The notes under the pieces: generated by a model | Told to the model about the DNA's origin: nothing | Databases searched by the model: none | The model's input: the letters and a program-made list of their open reading frames with translations, nothing else | Shown here: in pieces, positions 7,004 to 8,852 of the stretch | Layout: every line of letters starts with the position of its first letter | Position numbering within the stretch: the stretch's first letter is position 1 | Position numbers and translations under genes: made by a program | Assembly (NCBI GenBank): GCA_023260935.1 | Contig: JALQTL010000292.1 | Location: 1-8,852, forward strand | Direction of reading: 5' to 3' | Origin: Paracoccaceae bacterium | GTDB taxonomy: Bacteria; Pseudomonadota; Alphaproteobacteria; Rhodobacterales; Rhodobacteraceae | Length of the DNA: 8,852 nucleotides

Positions 7004-7654
7004 TCACACAAGCACGCCAATGCCGCGCAGGATGACGGATTTCACGGTTTCGGTCGCATCGCGCCACTGACGGTCTGTCAACGGCTTGCCGGCATTCAGC
7101 GTTTCGATCTGATGCCCGAAATCGGCGTAATGCTGGGTTGTGGCCCAGATCATGTAAAGCAGCTGGCGCGGGTTGACCGGGGCCATCAGCCCGGCGTCGA
7201 TCCAGCGCTGGATCACCGCCATGCGCCCATCGGTCCATTCGCGCAGCGTGGTTTCCAGATAGTCCTGAATGACTGGCGCGCCATGCATCACCTCGGACGC
7301 CCAGACCTTCGAGCCGAAGGGATGCCGGCGCGAGATTTCCATCTTGGCCTCGATATAGGCGCCGATGCCTTCGGCGGGGCCGGCGGCATTGTCAAAACTG
7401 TCGGCGGCATGCAGCCAGATTTCAAAGATGTTCTGCACCACGCGGCGATACAGGTCTTCCTTGGTGGCAAAATAGTAATGCAGGTTCGCCTTTGGCAGCC
7501 CCGCCATATCGGCGATCAACTGCATGGTGGCGCCGCCAAAACCCGCCTCGGCAAAGACCTTCTCGGCCGCCTCAAGGATCACACGCTCATTCTCGCGACG
7601 GATTTCCGTGCGCTTGCCCTTCTGGATGCGTGAAATCCGGGCGTTTTCGTTCAT
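7004..7654 (-). CDS. rutR: RutR-type TetR family regulator of pyrimidine catabolism
   Basis: One-component repressor; E. coli RutR binds uracil or thymine and then leaves its operators. The product has 216 residues (E. coli 212). The N-terminal helix-turn-helix spans about 25-65, with the recognition region LIADMAGLPKANLHYYF. The C-terminal half matches the RutR ligand domain, most clearly in WIDAGLMAPVNPRQLLYMIW followed by ATTQHYADF (about 151-179), compared with PIDP..L.FMIWASTQHYADF in E. coli. The basic N-terminal extension (RISRIQKGKRTEIRR) is also RutR-like. The ATG at 7654 is preceded by a modest GGGG; no better start is seen. Two RutR-like operators lie in the gap to the divergent hydrolase gene, one only 20 bp from this start, so autoregulation is likely. 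The UPF0303 gene follows in the same unit. The exact ligand is inferred from the family. Confidence 0.88.
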   Translation of the reverse strand: MNENARISRIQKGKRTEIRRENERVILEAAEKVFAEAGFGGATMQLIADMAGLPKANLHYYFATKEDLYRRVVQNIFEIWLHAADSFDNAAGPAEGIGAYIEAKMEISRRHPFGSKVWASEVMHGAPVIQDYLETTLREWTDGRMAVIQRWIDAGLMAPVNPRQLLYMIWATTQHYADFGHQIETLNAGKPLTDRQWRDATETVKSVILRGIGVLV

Positions 7655-7673
7655 GGGCCCCGTTTGAATTTTG

Positions 7674-7689
7674 TTGACCGGTTGGTCAG
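7674..7689. promoter_or_regulatory. RutR-like operator 1
   Basis: TTGACCGGTTGGTCAG is an inverted repeat TGACC-N4-GGTCA. It matches the published E. coli RutR consensus TTGACCA-NN-TGGTCAA at 12 of the 14 defined positions. It lies 20 bp upstream of the rutR start, where a bound repressor would block the rutR promoter. Confidence 0.78.
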
Positions 7690-7707
7690 GTTGTGGTGCG
7701 CTGTCCC

Positions 7708-7723
7708 TTGACCATACGGTCAG
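7708..7723. promoter_or_regulatory. RutR-like operator 2
   Basis: TTGACCATACGGTCAG has the same TTGACC-N4-GGTCAG layout as operator 1, including the flanking T and G, and also matches the RutR consensus at 12 of 14 positions. Its centre is 34 bp from that of operator 1, about 3.2 helical turns. It lies 69 bp upstream of the hydrolase ATG, where it could cover the promoter of that gene. Confidence 0.78.
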
Positions 7724-7791
7724 AACGCGAGTCGTCGCAAGACCGGCCAAGAGGGTCCGACAGAGGCCCGAAAAAAAGGGAGAGCCAGCTG

Positions 7792-8852
7792 ATGCCAGCA
7801 CCCGGAGAAAACCTCCGCGTCAACCCCGCGCGCCTGTGGGACAGCCTGATGGACATGGCGAAGATCGGCCCCGGCGTGGCGGGCGGGAACAACCGCCAGA
7901 CCCTGACGGATGCCGATAACGCAGGTCGCCACCTGTTCCGCCAGTGGTGCGAGGATGCAGGCATGACGATGGGTGTCGATACCATGGGCAACATGTTCAT
8001 GACCCGCCCCGGCACAGACCCCGATGCCCTGCCCGTCTATATGGGAAGCCATCTGGATACCCAGCCGACGGGCGGCAAATATGACGGCGTCCTTGGCGTG
8101 CTGGGGGCGCTGGAAGTGGTGCGCACAATGAACGACATGGGCATCAAGACGAAGCACCCGATCGTCGTGACAAACTGGACGAATGAGGAAGGCACCCGTT
8201 TCGCGCCGGCCATGCTGGCTTCGGGGGTCTTTGCGGGAATGCACAGCCAGGATTACGCCTATGTCCGCACGGATGCCGAGGGGAAGACCTTTGGCGAGGA
8301 ACTGAAGCGGATCGGCTGGGTGGGCGACGAGGCCGTCGGTGCGCGCAAGATGCATGCGATGCTGGAACTGCACATCGAACAGGGCCCGATCCTGGAAGCC
8401 GAGGGCAAGGATATTGGCGTGGTCACCCACGGACAAGGCCTGTGGTGGTTGCAGATCACCCTGACGGGGCGCGATGCCCATACCGGCAGCACACCGATGC
8501 ACATGCGCGTCAATGCGGGCCTTGGCATGGCGCGGATCACAGAACGTGTGCACCAGATCGCGATGAGCCACCAGCCCAATGCCGTGGGGGCCGTCGGGCA
8601 TGCCAATGTCTACCCGAATTCGCGCAACGTCATTCCCGGCAAGGCGGTGTTCACGGTCGATATCCGCAGCCCCGAACAGGGCAAGCTGGATGCGATGAAG
8701 GCCGAGGTGATCCGGGCGGCACATGCCGTGGCAGCGGAATTGGGGCTGAGCTGCGAGATCGAGGATGTGGGCCATTTCGACCCGGTTACCTTTGACGCAA
8801 GGCTTGTGAAGATCGTCCGCCAATCGGCGGAAAAGCTGGGCTATTCCCACAT
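7792..8852 (+). CDS. Zn-dependent N-carbamoyl amidohydrolase (beta-ureidopropionase / allantoate amidohydrolase family), 3' end cut off
   Basis: M20-type metallo-hydrolase that splits a carbamoyl group from an amine, releasing CO2 and ammonia. 353 codons are visible with no stop; family members run to about 410-415 residues, so roughly 60 are missing beyond the edge, including the usual C-terminal metal-ligand histidine. Visible metal-site motifs are GSHLDT (His87, Asp89), GGKYDG (Asp98), TNEEGTRF (Glu132, Glu133) and LELHIEQGP (His194, Glu196). The dimerisation-domain motifs GRDAHTGSTPM (about 227-237) and SRNVIPG (about 277-283) are also present. The ATG at 7792 follows AGGGAG by 9 nt. It is divergent from rutR with two RutR-like operators between them, so the likely substrate is N-carbamoyl-beta-alanine (the last step of reductive uracil breakdown, as in PydC). 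Other carbamoyl-amino acids or allantoate cannot be excluded from sequence alone. Confidence 0.92.
   Translation, partial: MPAPGENLRVNPARLWDSLMDMAKIGPGVAGGNNRQTLTDADNAGRHLFRQWCEDAGMTMGVDTMGNMFMTRPGTDPDALPVYMGSHLDTQPTGGKYDGVLGVLGALEVVRTMNDMGIKTKHPIVVTNWTNEEGTRFAPAMLASGVFAGMHSQDYAYVRTDAEGKTFGEELKRIGWVGDEAVGARKMHAMLELHIEQGPILEAEGKDIGVVTHGQGLWWLQITLTGRDAHTGSTPMHMRVNAGLGMARITERVHQIAMSHQPNAVGAVGHANVYPNSRNVIPGKAVFTVDIRSPEQGKLDAMKAEVIRAAHAVAAELGLSCEIEDVGHFDPVTFDARLVKIVRQSAEKLGYSH

Noticed and set aside
7720..8850. A 376-codon open frame on the minus strand opposite the amidohydrolase.
   Set aside because: The plus strand encodes a clear M20-family protein with all expected motifs, so this is the antisense shadow of a gene that lacks a visible stop because it runs off the edge.

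Overview
This is chromosomal DNA that is rich in G+C and densely coding, with strong third-position GC. The Lon, Tgt and EF-P sequences, the RutR-type regulator beside a carbamoyl-amide hydrolase, and the codon use suggest an alphaproteobacterium, probably a member of the Rhodobacteraceae (Rhodobacter/Paracoccus-like). That placement is inferred from protein character, not from a search. I see no insertion sequence, phage gene, CRISPR array, tRNA or rRNA. Most of the window reads as ordinary core genome.

Left part (1-3542, minus strand): the ATP-dependent protease gene lon, with a plausible promoter about 70 bp upstream. Before it lies a small gene for a PAS-like protein with a C-terminal cysteine cluster. 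That gene has no ATG start and is preceded by an unusually AT-rich stretch carrying an 11-bp inverted repeat and a 12-bp palindrome.

Middle part (3543-6491): a translation and tRNA-modification block. tgt (queuosine pathway) and efp (elongation factor P) run on the minus strand and are separated by a good hairpin. Divergent from efp is epmA, the enzyme that attaches beta-lysine to EF-P. The target lysine, K34, is present in this EF-P. The aminomutase EpmB, which supplies (R)-beta-lysine, is not encoded in the window.

Right part (6511-8852): a pyrimidine-catabolism locus. A UPF0303/GlcG-type ('haem-degrading' family) gene sits 25 bp downstream of a RutR-type TetR regulator and reads in the same direction. 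Divergent from rutR is an M20-type amidohydrolase of the N-carbamoyl-amino-acid / beta-ureidopropionase / allantoate family, which runs off the right edge. The 137-bp gap between the divergent genes holds two copies of TTGACC-N4-GGTCAG, close to the known RutR operator. Together these point to a uracil/thymine-responsive switch over reductive pyrimidine breakdown, in which the amidohydrolase most likely releases beta-alanine from N-carbamoyl-beta-alanine.

I do not see a clearly undescribed multi-gene system. The most useful leads are the twin operators, the UPF0303 protein in the rutR unit, an Asp-to-Glu change in the Lon Walker B motif, and the structured AT-rich leader of the PAS-like gene.
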